Positions 8,801 to 19,787 of a stretch of 24,790 bases of DNA are shown piece by piece; within the stretch, counting starts at the first letter, position 1; every line of letters starts with the position of its first letter. Position numbers and translations under genes: made by a program. The stretch comes from Ettlia oleoabundans (Eukaryota; Chlorophyta; Chlorophyceae; Chlamydomonadales), in assembly GCA_019693395.1 (NCBI GenBank), contig JAAMXP010000582.1, positions 1 through 24,790 of the forward strand, read 5' to 3'. The notes under the pieces are model-generated. The model was given only the letters and a program-made list of their open reading frames with translations, searched no databases and was not told the origin of the DNA.

Positions 8801-11540
8801 CTATTGCAGGCCAGCATCTGCCAAAAGATAACCTTCCTGGTGAGTGGCGTCAGCGGTTCTCTATTCTCCTGGCCTGGCACCAGGTTCAACTTTGACCCGA
8901 CAGCCAATCTGTGTGGAGTTCGCAGAAGTAGTTGCTGGGAGAGGCTTTGCGACGTGGAATTGTGCATGCCTCCTATCATGCAGACTGGGCATACACTCAC
9001 CTTACCTACTGGCAGGGAGAGTACGGCACAAACCTGCTGGACAGGTGTGCCTTTCAGCGAGCGGCAGCAACTGTCAGCTGCTGGAGCCAGCAGTCCATAT
9101 TTTTTCGTCAGCAACGCATGGCTGCCCGCCTTATTGAGATTTTGCACTGCAGCTGTCTAGCAGCCACGTATTACAGGGAATCCAGCTGCAACCACAGCCA
9201 TCGTAGCGGGTTCCTTCCACCTAGATATAGTCAGTTCCATTCCGTTGCCTTGCAGGCCCGGCAACCTGTACCAGGACTCTGTTTCAGCCTACGCTGTGCT
9301 TGAACCCTCCTTCTGGACCTCATTCCACACGTTCGGGCTGGTGCGTGGGCTGGTTGTGTTGGGCTGCTTATATTGATGCTTGGGATGTGGACATTGATGT
9401 TGGAATAGCCGGTCTCCCTCTTCAGCTCAGGGACTCCTGCTGCAGCTCATCTAGCTTTGGTGCTGCCTCCAGCAACTGGCGTGACTATCTCATTTTGCCA
9501 ATACCTGCAGCACTGGGTTCCTGGCGAATACGTCCGCTGGTACATTGACGGGTGAGCAGTGTACAAGCAACATCTGCACTCCAATATCTATGCAGCGCGC
9601 CATGTTGTTTCTGCCTGCCGCCAACAGTGCCATGCGTGCTGCTGCTTCATGCAGTTACTTCATGTATGAGGTAAACAAGGAGGCACTGCGGGCGCAGACC
9701 AATGCCACCGGCTACACTGTGGGGAAGCGGCTGATCCCCATGGAAGCCATGTGAGTTGCCCGCGGCTGCGCGGTGCCACCATGCGTGCTTCGTTCTGCCG
9801 CGTGCAGCTGCCTGCTGGCGTGTCTTGACTAGCCTGCTGCTAGACAGTGCTGCATCTTGCCTTCTCCTGGCTTGCTACAGCAGGCTTCCATCACTGAACA
9901 ACGGGACAAATGATGCTGAGCATGAGAAATGCTGTGCCCATGCCGCTGCACTTGCCTGCCCTGCCCCCCACTTGCAGGTATATCGTATTCAACCTTGCAA
10001 TGTCAAGTAAGCTCTATGCTGGTCCTGCCCAATCTTTCAGTCGACCATATTTGCAGCTGCAGCAGCTTTTGAGAGTGAGCGATCAGCAATTTCAGCAGTC
10101 ACTGGCAGAGGGACGCACGGCTGCCTGCTGTTGCACAGCGCTGCAGCACTTGCAATAACCGTTGGTCCCCTCCTACACATCTGCCTCTCCTGCAGACAGC
10201 TTCTCCACTGTGGACCTGGAGCAGCTGCAGTTCCCCTCTCAATACAAGGTGAGTAGAAGTGTAGCCATCTCCTGTTGCTCTTGCTGAGCCCCATCCTGCT
10301 GCACCTGGAGTCCAATGCTTTTGCATTGTGTGAATGTGTGATTTTATTCAAGCTCATAGCCACTCGTGACCTTACCTTCTGTCTCTGCAGGTGGATTACG
10401 TGCGTGTGTATCAAGATCCCTCCGCCTTGAATATTGGCTGCAGCCCAAAGGAGTACCCCAATGCACAATACTTGGCCTGGTAGGTGCTGTTGCCGAAGCT
10501 GCAGCTGCCTATCTAGACCCTGCCTGTCGTCGACTTGATCAGCTGCAGAAACATTATGAACGCTGCAGCTGCTTTGACATTGCATCGATGATCGCTTCAC
10601 ATGCAGCATGTCCATGCTTCACTGTTCTCACTGCAATCCCCCGCCGCCGCCCCCCCTCCCCCCCCCCGCGCGCCTGCAGCAACCGTGACAAATACCTGCT
10701 GACAGCCGATGAGGCCAATCTTATTTCGGGGCCCTGCCTGAACTCAGTATCCTGCCGCCAGGAGACAGGCGTGGACTATCAGGTACGAATCTGCGGCAGG
10801 CTTTGCCAACATTCTTTGCAAGGCTGGGTTTGAGGTGGCCGTCGGCTGTTCCGCAACTGACTGCTAGCTGGCAGCGTACCCATGCTTCAAGTACCCTCAC
10901 TATGCCCCACATCCGTGCCTCATTGCGCCGCAGGGCGGCAATATTCCTTCGGGAGACGGTGAGACTTTTGTGCAGCCGCAAAAGCTGGAAACCGTCAAGC
11001 AGTGTTGCCAAGCGTGCCAGACCATGGCGCTATGTGGCGCTTATGTCTATGACCCGACCCAGCAGATGTGCTACTTCAAGGTGGGTCATTTTCTGCGGCA
11101 GACTGCTTGCTTGCCGGCTACCAGACTTGTTAGGTTGATCGCTACCCCATGCTGCTGCTGAAGCACTGTGAGTATACTTGGAGAACTGCAGTGGCGCTCC
11201 TCAGGGCCCAAGCTAAGGGCGTCTTTGTGCCTTACCATTACCCTTGCTATTGTGCTGTTGTTACATGCAGGCTTCGAGTGGCTGGACACAAGTGCCAGCC
11301 CCTGACTTGCTGTCAGGCCAGGTGTACGAGGCTGGAGCCACCTGGCCGCGCAATACTGGCAGCAGCAGCAATACCAGCAGCAGCAGCAGGATGGCTCCGG
11401 CTCCGTCACAGGACGGCAGCAGGACCAGCAGCGGCACAGATGACGCGGAAGGCGTTTTTACAAACGGAGTCTTGATGGCTTGCAAGCCTGGGGCCGCAAT
11501 ACTGCTTGCCACTTTGTTGGTGGGCTGGCTGCTGGGATAG
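5834..11540 (+). CDS. GH16 family glucan-active protein of KRE6/SKN1 type, secreted, with Cys-rich PAN/apple-like segment and GPI-like tail
   Basis: Twenty-one exons join to 1971 nt, 656 residues: 5834-5885, 6064-6230, 6567-6660, 6865-6899, 7083-7231, 7490-7555, 7715-7798, 7993-8148, 8292-8382, 8536-8608, 8810-8839, 8984-9044, 9256-9340, 9511-9551, 9655-9750, 9978-10006, 10196-10248, 10391-10479, 10680-10782, 10934-11080 and 11271-11540. The N terminus is signal-peptide-like (LWQGLRLLLGLLAVQG). The GH16 domain starts at residue 74 (LVFSDEF) and continues with SSWNKFCFTGGYMETRLQLP and WPAFWLMGNLGRAGHM. It has the catalytic E261-I-D263-L-L-E266 at 8126-8143, then FHTFGL, PGEYVRWYIDG, YIVFNLAMSNSF and VDYVRVYQD. 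This order is that of fungal KRE6/SKN1 proteins, involved in beta-1,6-glucan synthesis and remodelling. Residues 519-567 hold CCQACQTMALCGAYVYD...CYF, a PAN/apple-like Cys pattern. A Ser/Thr-rich linker and a terminal hydrophobic stretch (AAILLATLLVGWLLG) suggest a GPI anchor. The least certain part is exons 9-12. The substrate is not known. Confidence 0.92.
8126..8143 (+). other. GH16 catalytic motif ExDxxE
   Basis: The codons spell E-I-D-L-L-E, the clan-B retaining-glycosidase signature. By family knowledge the first Glu is the nucleophile, the Asp assists, and the last Glu is the acid/base. All three acidic residues are intact, so the enzyme is predicted to be catalytically competent. Confidence 0.93.
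10638..10670 (+). repeat. C-rich homopolymer/triplet tract next to a splice acceptor
   Basis: A run of C with CCG interruptions fills the polypyrimidine position of GH16 intron 18, just before the acceptor at 10679. The complementary strand has several long G-runs and could form a quadruplex. Such tracts are also prone to length errors in sequencing. Confidence 0.75.
11458..11462 (-). promoter_or_regulatory. Candidate TGTAA polyadenylation signal for RST1
   Basis: On the minus strand TGTAA occurs here, 304 nt past the RST1 stop codon and inside the last coding exon of the convergent GH16 gene. I saw no nearer copy. If used, the two genes' transcripts overlap tail to tail. This is inference from the motif only. 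Confidence 0.35.
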
Positions 11541-11765
11541 CATAATCTGGAACTAATCCTGATAATAAATTCGCAGCTGTTGCAGCCTGTTGTTTTCCTC
11601 TATGCTTCGCGATCTGCGATGTGCTTGTCGTCACTGTTCCATTCAAGCGCTATTCAACGTTTAACGCATAAACTATGGCGCAATCAGAACATATGTCGAT
11701 TGGCTCTGGACAAACAAACACACGCTGACACGTTTGTGCGGGAAGGGCGACTTAACATGCGAGCA

Positions 11766-14700
11766 TCAAAGCAAGTTTGCCAGCAGCTGCCACATGTCTG
11801 CCGGTAATGAGTGCCGGGCAGCAAGTAGACAGCGGCGCAGCAGCTGCTGGGCGTCCAGCTGGGCGGCCTCTTCTGACATCGGCTGACCGGTCATTGCTTG
11901 GAGCGCTGCTGCTAATTTCTCCAAGAGCAGCGGTGCCATACCGCCATGCTGCCAAGCAGGGCTGCTCAGCAGCAGCGCCAGGCTGTGTGGCAGGCTGTGT
12001 ATCACGGCATCTGTGGGCCCTGCTATGGTAGAATGGTCTGTTGCCAGCTGCTCAGTAGTGGCGGCAGCTGCTGCCGAGATGGCCAGGATGTTGATGGCAA
12101 GCTGGAAGGGCCCTGCCGGACTGGCACAAACCTGCAGGAAAGCAGGAGCAAACACATGACCTCAAAACTGACCAACCTCCGTAGCTGACATCACATGCTC
12201 ATGTAGGGGTTACAAAGGTGGAAGAATAAGAAGCGACTGGATGTCATACGCTCTTGTTGAGTAACGCAGCATGCCATGCAAGCACAAATCCCACCTTGCA
12301 GGCATCAAGAGCGTCCAACAGCCATTGCCGCTGCTGTGCTGCCGGCAGTGTGGCAACGGCGCGCGAGACAAATGCCGCCAAGCGGACCTGCTGCTTTCCA
12401 CTAAGGCTGCTGCCAGAGGCGGCGCCGGCTGGAATTAGCAGCAGGTTGCGGGGGTGCTGCAGTGCACTGCTGTCCAAGGTGCCAGCCGCTACCAGCGCTG
12501 ACGTTGCAAACACAGCGTGCAACGGAAGCTGCTGCAGCAACAGTGGCTGGCATAGCAAATCTTCAAGCTGGGGGGGTGGCAGCAGCTGCAGGCAGCGCAG
12601 CGCTGCAGTCCAGCAACGCTGCTGCACAGAAGACGGCTGCTGCTGCTGCCCAATTTCGCCTGGTAGACCATCCAAGGCTGCTGCTGCTGCTTGGCGGGCT
12701 GCTGTCGGGTGGAGAGGGTATGCGCCAGGCACTGGCAGCAGCGGCAGCACCAGCTCTGTCACAGCCTGCTGTGCTGCCTGTTGCAGGCGTGGGCTGGTGA
12801 TGTTGCTGCTGGCACCGCCAAGAAGCTGTTCCAGGGCTTGCAGCAGCGGCAGGAGCAAGAGTAGGCGCTGGTTAGCAGCTGTGCTGGCAATGTGATGGCA
12901 CACTGCCTGCAGAGTGCTTACAGCCTGGCTCTCCGGCAGGGATGCCAGCAGCTGAGGCATGTGGAGCAGCAAGTGTTGCCCTGCAGGGCCCGCTGCAGCT
13001 GCCACATTGTGCTGACTCAGCAGCTCCGCTGCCAGTTCTGCCAGATGGTACTGCTGCTGTTGCCGGCTGCCATGCGCGGCAACAAAAGTCACAACTGCAT
13101 GCTTGACCTCATCTGCCATTTCCCGAGGTGCGCTGCAGCTGCGTAGTAAGCGGCGACAGAGGGCGCTGTAGTTCATTGCTGGGAGCCGCTCTGCAGCCGC
13201 CAGGCACCGCAGTATGGCAGCAGCATCCGCTGGCGACAACTCTTGCCCTGCTGCTGATTCGTTACTCTCCTCTGCGCACAAACTTGTGGATCAGGAGCCA
13301 AGGTGTTAGGAGTGTTGCACACCCAAAATTCAGGACAGAATATGCTGTCACCCCAAAGGTGCAAGGTCAAATCAGGACAAGACCATGCCAGGTGACTCCC
13401 TGAATGACATGTAACTGACCGCTGCGCTTTAATTGCGCAAATAACACAGCAACCGGGCAGCCCTCAGCCTGTGTGCCAGCCCCTACGTTAAATCCCTCAC
13501 CTGGAATTGCCCAGCGCCCATCCAGCAACGACTCCAGCAGCGGCCGCAGCGCACCATCTGGCTGCAGCTGTGCCAAGCTACGAATGCCACTTGGAGCGGC
13601 AGAAGCGACAGCACTGCCCCCATGGGACCCGCCACGCTTCGCCGCGTGGCAGAGCGCAGCCAACATCGCGGCACAGGCACGCCGAACGCGTGGATCACTG
13701 TCCTTGAGAGACAATGACTCCAGCAAGCCCACTGCAGGCAGGCAGGTGGTGCAAAAAAGTTGCTTTACCGGTTTAATGCGGCAGCCAAGAACCAAGGAAC
13801 GCACAGGGCTCCCACAGCAGAAACTACAATAGTGAGGCAAGCACACCTGCAGCCTTGTAGTCAGTACTGGCAGGGTCCACAGAGCCATCAAGTAGCAGGG
13901 CTGCTATGCCCGCTGCCGCTCCCTGCTTTGCTGCAGCGGCGTGGGGATGCCTGACTGCTGCCTCTAGAGCCGCCGAAAGCAGCTGCAGCACGGCAGTTGG
14001 GCTCTCCTCAACTGCTGCAGGTGTGAAGCCCTGCTGCAAGACTGCACTCAGCAGCCTGCCAGCTCCCGCTCCTGCTGCACCGGTCATACGGCCGTCCACC
14101 GTTGCTGCCTGCCCTGTGCTTGACTCGGAACCCGCAAGGGAGAAAAGCAGGCGCAGCGTGCTGCTCAAGCCACTGCTAGGCAGTATACCCGTGCGATATG
14201 CAGTTGTGGCAACTGCTTGCAGCAATGCGCACAACGCAGCAGCGGCTGTTGGGCTGACCTCTGCTGCATGCGTCCGCTGAAACAGAGTGGCGCTGACCTG
14301 TTGGTGCAGCTGCTGCAGCAGGCCAGCTGTCGGCAGGGCTGCAGCTGTAGCTGGGAGGGCTGCTTCAAGGGCGCGGATGACAATAGGCAGCAGTTCCTCG
14401 GCACCAGGGCTGCCAGAGCGTTGGCTGCACGGCGGCAGTGAAACGCCCAGTGCATGTGCGTTGTCGTTGGATATGGCGCTTACAGCCGGCCACAGCGAGC
14501 TGAAGACGCTCAACAGGCTGGTTAGGACTTCTGTCAGCATCTGCTCTGCTGCTGCTGGCAGGCTGCTGCCTGAGCCGCGTTCTGCAGCCGCGCCCATGCT
14601 GCTCAGGGCTATGCAAGCCAAGCCTAGGCCACTAGCTCCTGCTCCAGCTTCAGCTAAGCCTGCAGCTGACTCCTCCGAGCCAAGCAAATGCTGCTGCATC

Positions 14701-17700
14701 AGTTGTAATAGCTGCTGCAGTGCAGGCGTACCCAAGGTGACCCTTACTGCACCCGCTGTTGCACCCAATGCAGCCAGCGCTGCCCGCTTCACTGCTGCTG
14801 GCTGCTGCGCATCTGGCGATGCAACGCTGAGCAAGGCTCCGTGCGCTGCCATGACAAGTGGCGGCAGCGGTTGATGGGCACAGGTGCACAGCGCAGCTGC
14901 AGCCCAAGCTGCGCTGCTAGCTGCAGCGGCAGTGGTGCTGCTGCGGCTCTTGAGCTGCTGCTTTATCGCTTCCCACACTTGCAAGGCGGCAGCTGTATTT
15001 GCCAGCTGTTTGTCTGTTGATTGCTGCCCTTCAAGCTGCCTGTCACTGCTAGCCGCCCGCACTGCTGCCAGCCAACGACGCGAGAACGCTGCCCATGCCG
15101 CCAGCAAGTCAGCTGCTGCCCCAGCGTCCGCGGCTGCTGCTGCCACAGTGCTTGCCATTGACTGCTGCCTCACAAGCTCCACAAACACAGCTTCATAGGC
15201 TGCTGCTGCCTGCTGGGCTGCGCTTGAAGCTGCCTTGCCGACACTCCCTGCTGCTGGGGGGGGCGGGGCATACAGGTACAAAACCGCGACAGGCGACAGA
15301 TCTGGCAGCCGCTGTAGCAGGTCGGAAGCTGCTGTTGTGGGCCCGCCAAGCAGCTGCTTCGGGAGCACAGATTGCAGTCTATGGGCCATGGTTGCAGCTG
15401 TGGTGCCGCCTGCAGCCATGCCTGAGGCAACCCGCGCACGGCCGGGGCCCTTACCCGCTGCTCCAGCTGCCGATGACCGCCGCCGCGTGGCATGCTCATA
15501 GGACAGCGTCGTTTTGACCAGTGCCTCACATTCTGTCGCCGCCTGCAAAGCTGCTCGCTGTTGTCGTCTACTGCGGTCACTGTTCAATGCTGCCTGTTGT
15601 TGTTGCTGTCGCTCCGCATGCAGCAGGGAAGCGTATGCGCACAGCGGGCGCAAAGCACCAATGTCCTCCAGCGTCTCAAGCTGGAAAGCCGCCAGTGAGG
15701 CATAGGCCTGGTAGCGTACCTGCGGTGGCAGAAGGGTTGCGGAATCTTGCGGTTCAACTTTGCACTCAGCTCACCTAGCAAACAGCTGATTTCAAACGAA
15801 GACTGTGGGGCAAGCGGTAGTCCTGGCACACGCAGCCCTTGCACTGGCACACCAACCTGGGGCGCATCATGAGCACCAGCCAGCCATAATGCATCTATAA
15901 TGGCTGCGGCTGCATCGGGTTGAACGGCAGCGTCAAGGGCCCCGTAACCCAGCAGGCGGACCTGCGCACAGGCAGCAGCAGCAGGCATGTCATATGGCAT
16001 TTGACAAACATGCCAGCAGGTGACTGCACTTGGGAAGGCCAGATGGGGTCATACAATCCAATAAACGTTGGTCTTCGCCGCAGCTTCCCGATCTGCTGAG
16101 CGGAACACTTGGAAGGCAAGGCTGAAAGCCCCCGCACCCAGGCTGCTGCTGTGAGAGGGTGCTCTGGCAGGCGAGGCAGTGTGCGATGCACCACGCTCCA
16201 TGCTGCATAAAACTCCAGCACATCTGCCTCACACAGCAGCGCCACACATTCAAGCCCAATGGCTTGCACGGATGGCGCCTCGTCGCCGAGACACTCCTGC
16301 AGGCTGACAAGATGGCGCACGAGTAAAGCATGCGCCCTGGCAGTGCAAAAGCGACATTTGAGTACTGCAGCATCCTGAAGGAAATAGCAGCCACGCTTAA
16401 ACCAGGAGCAGCACCGTAATGTCGCTCGACAAAGCTGTCTAAAGGCTGACCAAAGGCCCACCCATGGGTCGGATAAACTCCCTAAACCACCATACACACC
16501 TGAACCAGCCCAACAAGCTCAACAGCCTTATCCGCATCATTAGCAGCGATGTCACGCAAGCACTCAGCACGTGCCACACGCAACGCCAGACCTGGCTGCT
16601 GGCCTGGGGCAGCAAAACCTACACGTTGAAAACAGAGTGGGCAAGTCTGTACGAATCCGACTGGCTTCACCACCAGCATTCTAGCAGGCTTGTGTAGCGA
16701 GCAGGGTGACCAGCAGCGGTGCAGATGGGTGTAATGCGCGACCTCGCAAGCAGGTGTCAGTCGAGCCCACCTATTACTGCTGCTCGAAGCTGCTGGTAGA
16801 CACGCCCGCCACTGCTGCGCCACAACCGGCAAAGCAGGCGCAGGCTGGCTGCTTGAAGCAACTCATGCGAGCCTGCAGCAGGAGCAAAGGAGGCAGCATG
16901 TGCAGCCATAAGCTATCCAGCAGTGGCACATGTATGCTGCACCTGTCTACTGGTAGAGAATACCTTGTTTAATAAAGTCAGCACACCTGAGCTGAGCAAT
17001 GGCTGCAAGACACGCAGCACAAATGGCAGCGTGGCAGGGTGGCTGCCAGCCGCAGTAAGCGCTCTCAGCAGTTCCACAAAAAGGTGTGAAGGTGGCTGCT
17101 TCCCTGCAGGAGGGTAGAGCTGGGCAATCGACTGGCAATCAAGTCAGTAGGTGTGCGATTCATGTGTGTTCATAATCCCTCAATGCCAAGCTGGAACTAC
17201 GCAAAAGGCACGCAAACAGGGAACTCACCCGACAAGACGAGCTCCACTTGCTGCTGCAATCGATGAACCAGCAGCGGCAACAGTGACAAGCCAAGCAGCG
17301 GCGCGACTGCCACAGCCGCTGTTGCGGCGCTCAAAGCGGCATGCTGGACAGCCTCGGCTGGGTGCTGCAGCAGCGCGCAGGTAACCAACAAGGTGCTTTC
17401 ATGAAGCTGCAACAGGCCTTTGCTTGTGCTGCTGCCGCTGCGGCTGCTGCCCAATGTGGCCCTCCCAGCAGTGGAAGCCAGTGATAGCTGGAGTGATGCA
17501 AGCCAGTGCCGTGCCTCCAAAGGTTGCCTCCAAAAGTGGCACAACAGGCTCTGCAAGCTGCTGTGGGGGGTGGCTACGTTAGCGTCAGCTGGTCCTATGC
17601 AAACGTTGCTGCTGCTGAGCTGCTGCAGCAAAGCCAGTGCATGGCCAGCACTGGATTTGAGTCCTTGAGAACTGCTGAAAGTCACTTGCTGTAGCAATGG

Positions 17701-19149
17701 CAGTAGCAACAGAGCTGCGACTTGCCGCATTTGATGGCATTTTGGCCGAGCTGCATCTTCAGCAGGATCCGCGTGCATGGCGGCATGCTGCAGAAGCTGG
17801 CGCAACAGAACCAGCACAGCCTTCGCTTCAGGATTACCGACTGCTCCCACTCCTGGCTGTTGCAGCAGAGGAGTGGCCAAATCCACTGTATGGGGCAGCA
17901 CCAGCTGCGGCCAGTACGCCGCCAAGTGCGACAATGCAGCGACCAGCTGCTGCAGCAGGGCACATGCCTGCGCTCGCAATGCGTCGTGACTGAGTGAGAT
18001 CAGGTTTGCAACAAGAGCAGAAACGTCCGTTGCTCCTGCAAGAGGATGGGCAGGGGTAGTAGTGTGGATAGGGGTAAGGTATCAACTCAGTATTACCGGG
18101 CAAACCTTTGTGGCAACCCCAGTGGCAGCAGGTCAGCAACCACGTGCCATTTTTATGCCCACCACCCACACTGTAGGCAGCTCCGCAGTCACCTGGCTCT
18201 TCGTCACAGCTCTCCATCACATCAAGCACCTCAGCAAGCGCTGTGCTGGCTGCTGCCTCTAGCTGTGGCTCGCTGCTGACCTCAGCCCCAGAGGCGGGCA
18301 GGGGAAGGCGCATGGCTGGAATGTAGGCACTCAGCAGCTGCAACAATGTGAACTGAATCGGCGCACGGCTGCAGCAACATGCCACTCGTGCCAGGCTGCT
18401 GCGTAGGTGCAGCGGCAGCAATGGCTGCCGCGCTGCCAGATGCGGATCCAGAAGTACAAAGCTGATAAATGGCCGCAGCGCAGCCAGCACACTTGTAAAG
18501 TACATGGCACCTGCAACCTCATCTACAGATGCTCTTGCTGAATCACATGCTCGTGTCAGCAGGCGTGCCACACCCAGCACAAGGGGCTGCCCAACGGCAG
18601 TGTTGCACATCACTGCCTTGACGAGCAGGTGGTTGCGCCAGCTGCTGGCGCTGTTGCTTGCGGGCCGAGTTTCAAGCTGGTGCTCAAACAGCTGCAGCAG
18701 GCCATCTGCAAGGGCTGCGGCAGTGCTGGTCCCAGCCATAGAAAGCGCAGTCATAAAATGGTCGTGTACTTCAACAGCTGCAGTCCTGCTGCCACCTGCT
18801 AGCTGATTCAGAGCATGCACTGCTGCCTCCACGACAGCCTGCACGTGATGCAGTGCCGAGGCAATGTAGCACACGCGAGGGCAGAAATAGCATGCACTGG
18901 GGTGGATGGCGCTTGTGAGGCATGTGATACCTATGCTCTGACTCACTGCATGCACGTCAAACCCGAAAGCGGGGCACGCTGGCTCACCTTATGTCCTGAT
19001 GCCAGGCATTGCACGACCGCTGCGCTTTTGCTGGCGGCTGGCAGATTGGCAGCCTTGCCAATCGTGTCAAATACTCCCGCCACTGCCGCCTGTTGTATGG
19101 CCGGGTGTGGCACGTTTAGCCGCTGCAAATGCCCTTCTAACGCGGACAT
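11766..19149 (-). CDS. RST1: RST1 (RESURRECTION1)/focadhesin-type alpha-solenoid protein
   Basis: Twelve minus-strand exons join to 5664 nt, 1887 residues: 19149-18988, 18838-18193, 18035-17229, 17103-16987, 16872-16771, 16618-16500, 16296-16138, 15961-15857, 15719-13847, 13731-13501, 13271-12295 and 12131-11766. The start, ...RLNVPHPAIQQAAVAGVF, matches the N terminus of plant RST1. Residues 652-684 (APSVQAIGLECVALLCEADV, then LEFYAAW) match its most conserved segment, part of the DUF3730 region. VRLLGYGALDAAV, YEHATRRR, ILRCLAAAERLPAMNYSALC, RQWLLDALDACK and the MAP/LLL C-terminal segment follow in the plant order. Arabidopsis RST1 has about 1840 residues, so this looks full length. In plants RST1 works with RIPR to link the SKI complex to the cytoplasmic exosome and limit siRNA from mRNAs; mutants also affect wax. 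The rest is Ala/Leu/Gln-rich HEAT-like helices. Exon 9 alone is 1873 nt. The gene is convergent with GH16, with 225 bp between stop codons. Confidence 0.92.
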
Positions 19150-19787
19150 TGGAGGCTCTGCCAGGATATTTCAAGAGTCCCAGCTCAGGTGAAGAACTGT
19201 GTGCAAAGAGCATAGAAAACAACCAAAAAGAGTGGAACGCAGCCATCAAGCGACCGCGACCGTACAGCGGTGGGCAGCTCAGGGGTGGGACCCAAAGTGC
19301 GGTGTATTGCTTCTTTGTGACGACACCAACGACATGCACTGCTTATAGTCATGGACACTCAGCTAATTGCGACAGCGATCACGCGAATGGCGGCGACCAT
19401 ACTTATTAACTTGGTTTGGCCAGTCCGTATCTGACTGCGCTGACGCAATTTCGCGGAAAACAGGCGTTATGTGCTGCGCCGACAACAACAGGTTATAGGA
19501 ACACTCGCGTGGAAGATGGGATTGCTACTGGCAAGTCTGCTCCACCTACCGGCAGGTAGACGGAGAACTGACAGTGGTATTTGGCCTACAGCGCGGAACT
19601 CCAGCTACCTAGATATCTGACACAGCTGCCGCCAGCTCAGCGGTGGCACAGCACCAGTGATAAATTTTCGTTCAATTTCGGATCCGTGGGGTTTACGGGT
19701 TCCTGAAGATTGACCCGTAATGCCAATTTGCGAGCCCGCTAGCCCTTCTGGGTGTTCCTCCTGCGCTGGGGAAGCGTTTGCAAGGTC
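19150..19787. other. Region upstream of RST1, between RST1 and the hAT relic
   Basis: No coding sequence is recognised. The left part should hold the RST1 5' UTR and promoter (transcription leftward). It contains a perfect 8-bp inverted repeat (19693-19720, listed separately). Short open frames here show no family features. Confidence 0.55.
19693..19720. repeat. Inverted repeat with 8-bp arms
   Basis: TTACGGGT (19693-19700) and ACCCGTAA (19713-19720) are perfect reverse complements around a 12-nt loop. It lies 67 bp beyond the 3' end of the open frame of the hAT relic. It could be a terminator-like hairpin, part of a transposon end, or chance. Confidence 0.8.

Noticed and set aside
11564..11569. 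AATAAA as the GH16 polyadenylation signal
   Set aside because: Green algae use TGTAA, and a lone AATAAA in an A/T-richer patch may be chance. It was noted but not annotated as functional.
12254..12895. Plus-strand open frame of 213 codons
   Set aside because: It is antisense to RST1 exon 11. It is open because of GCTGCTG-type triplets and has Ser/Ala/Cys-rich shadow composition with no family features.
14287..14874. Plus-strand open frame of 195 codons
   Set aside because: It is antisense to the 1.87 kb RST1 exon. The minus frame matches a known protein order and phase, and this one does not.
15962..16138. Extending RST1 exon 7 past AAAW into the open frame that follows
   Set aside because: The GTGCGG donor after TGG joins AAAW to VRLLGYGALDAA in phase, exactly as in plant RST1. 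The longer open frame inserts unrelated residues.
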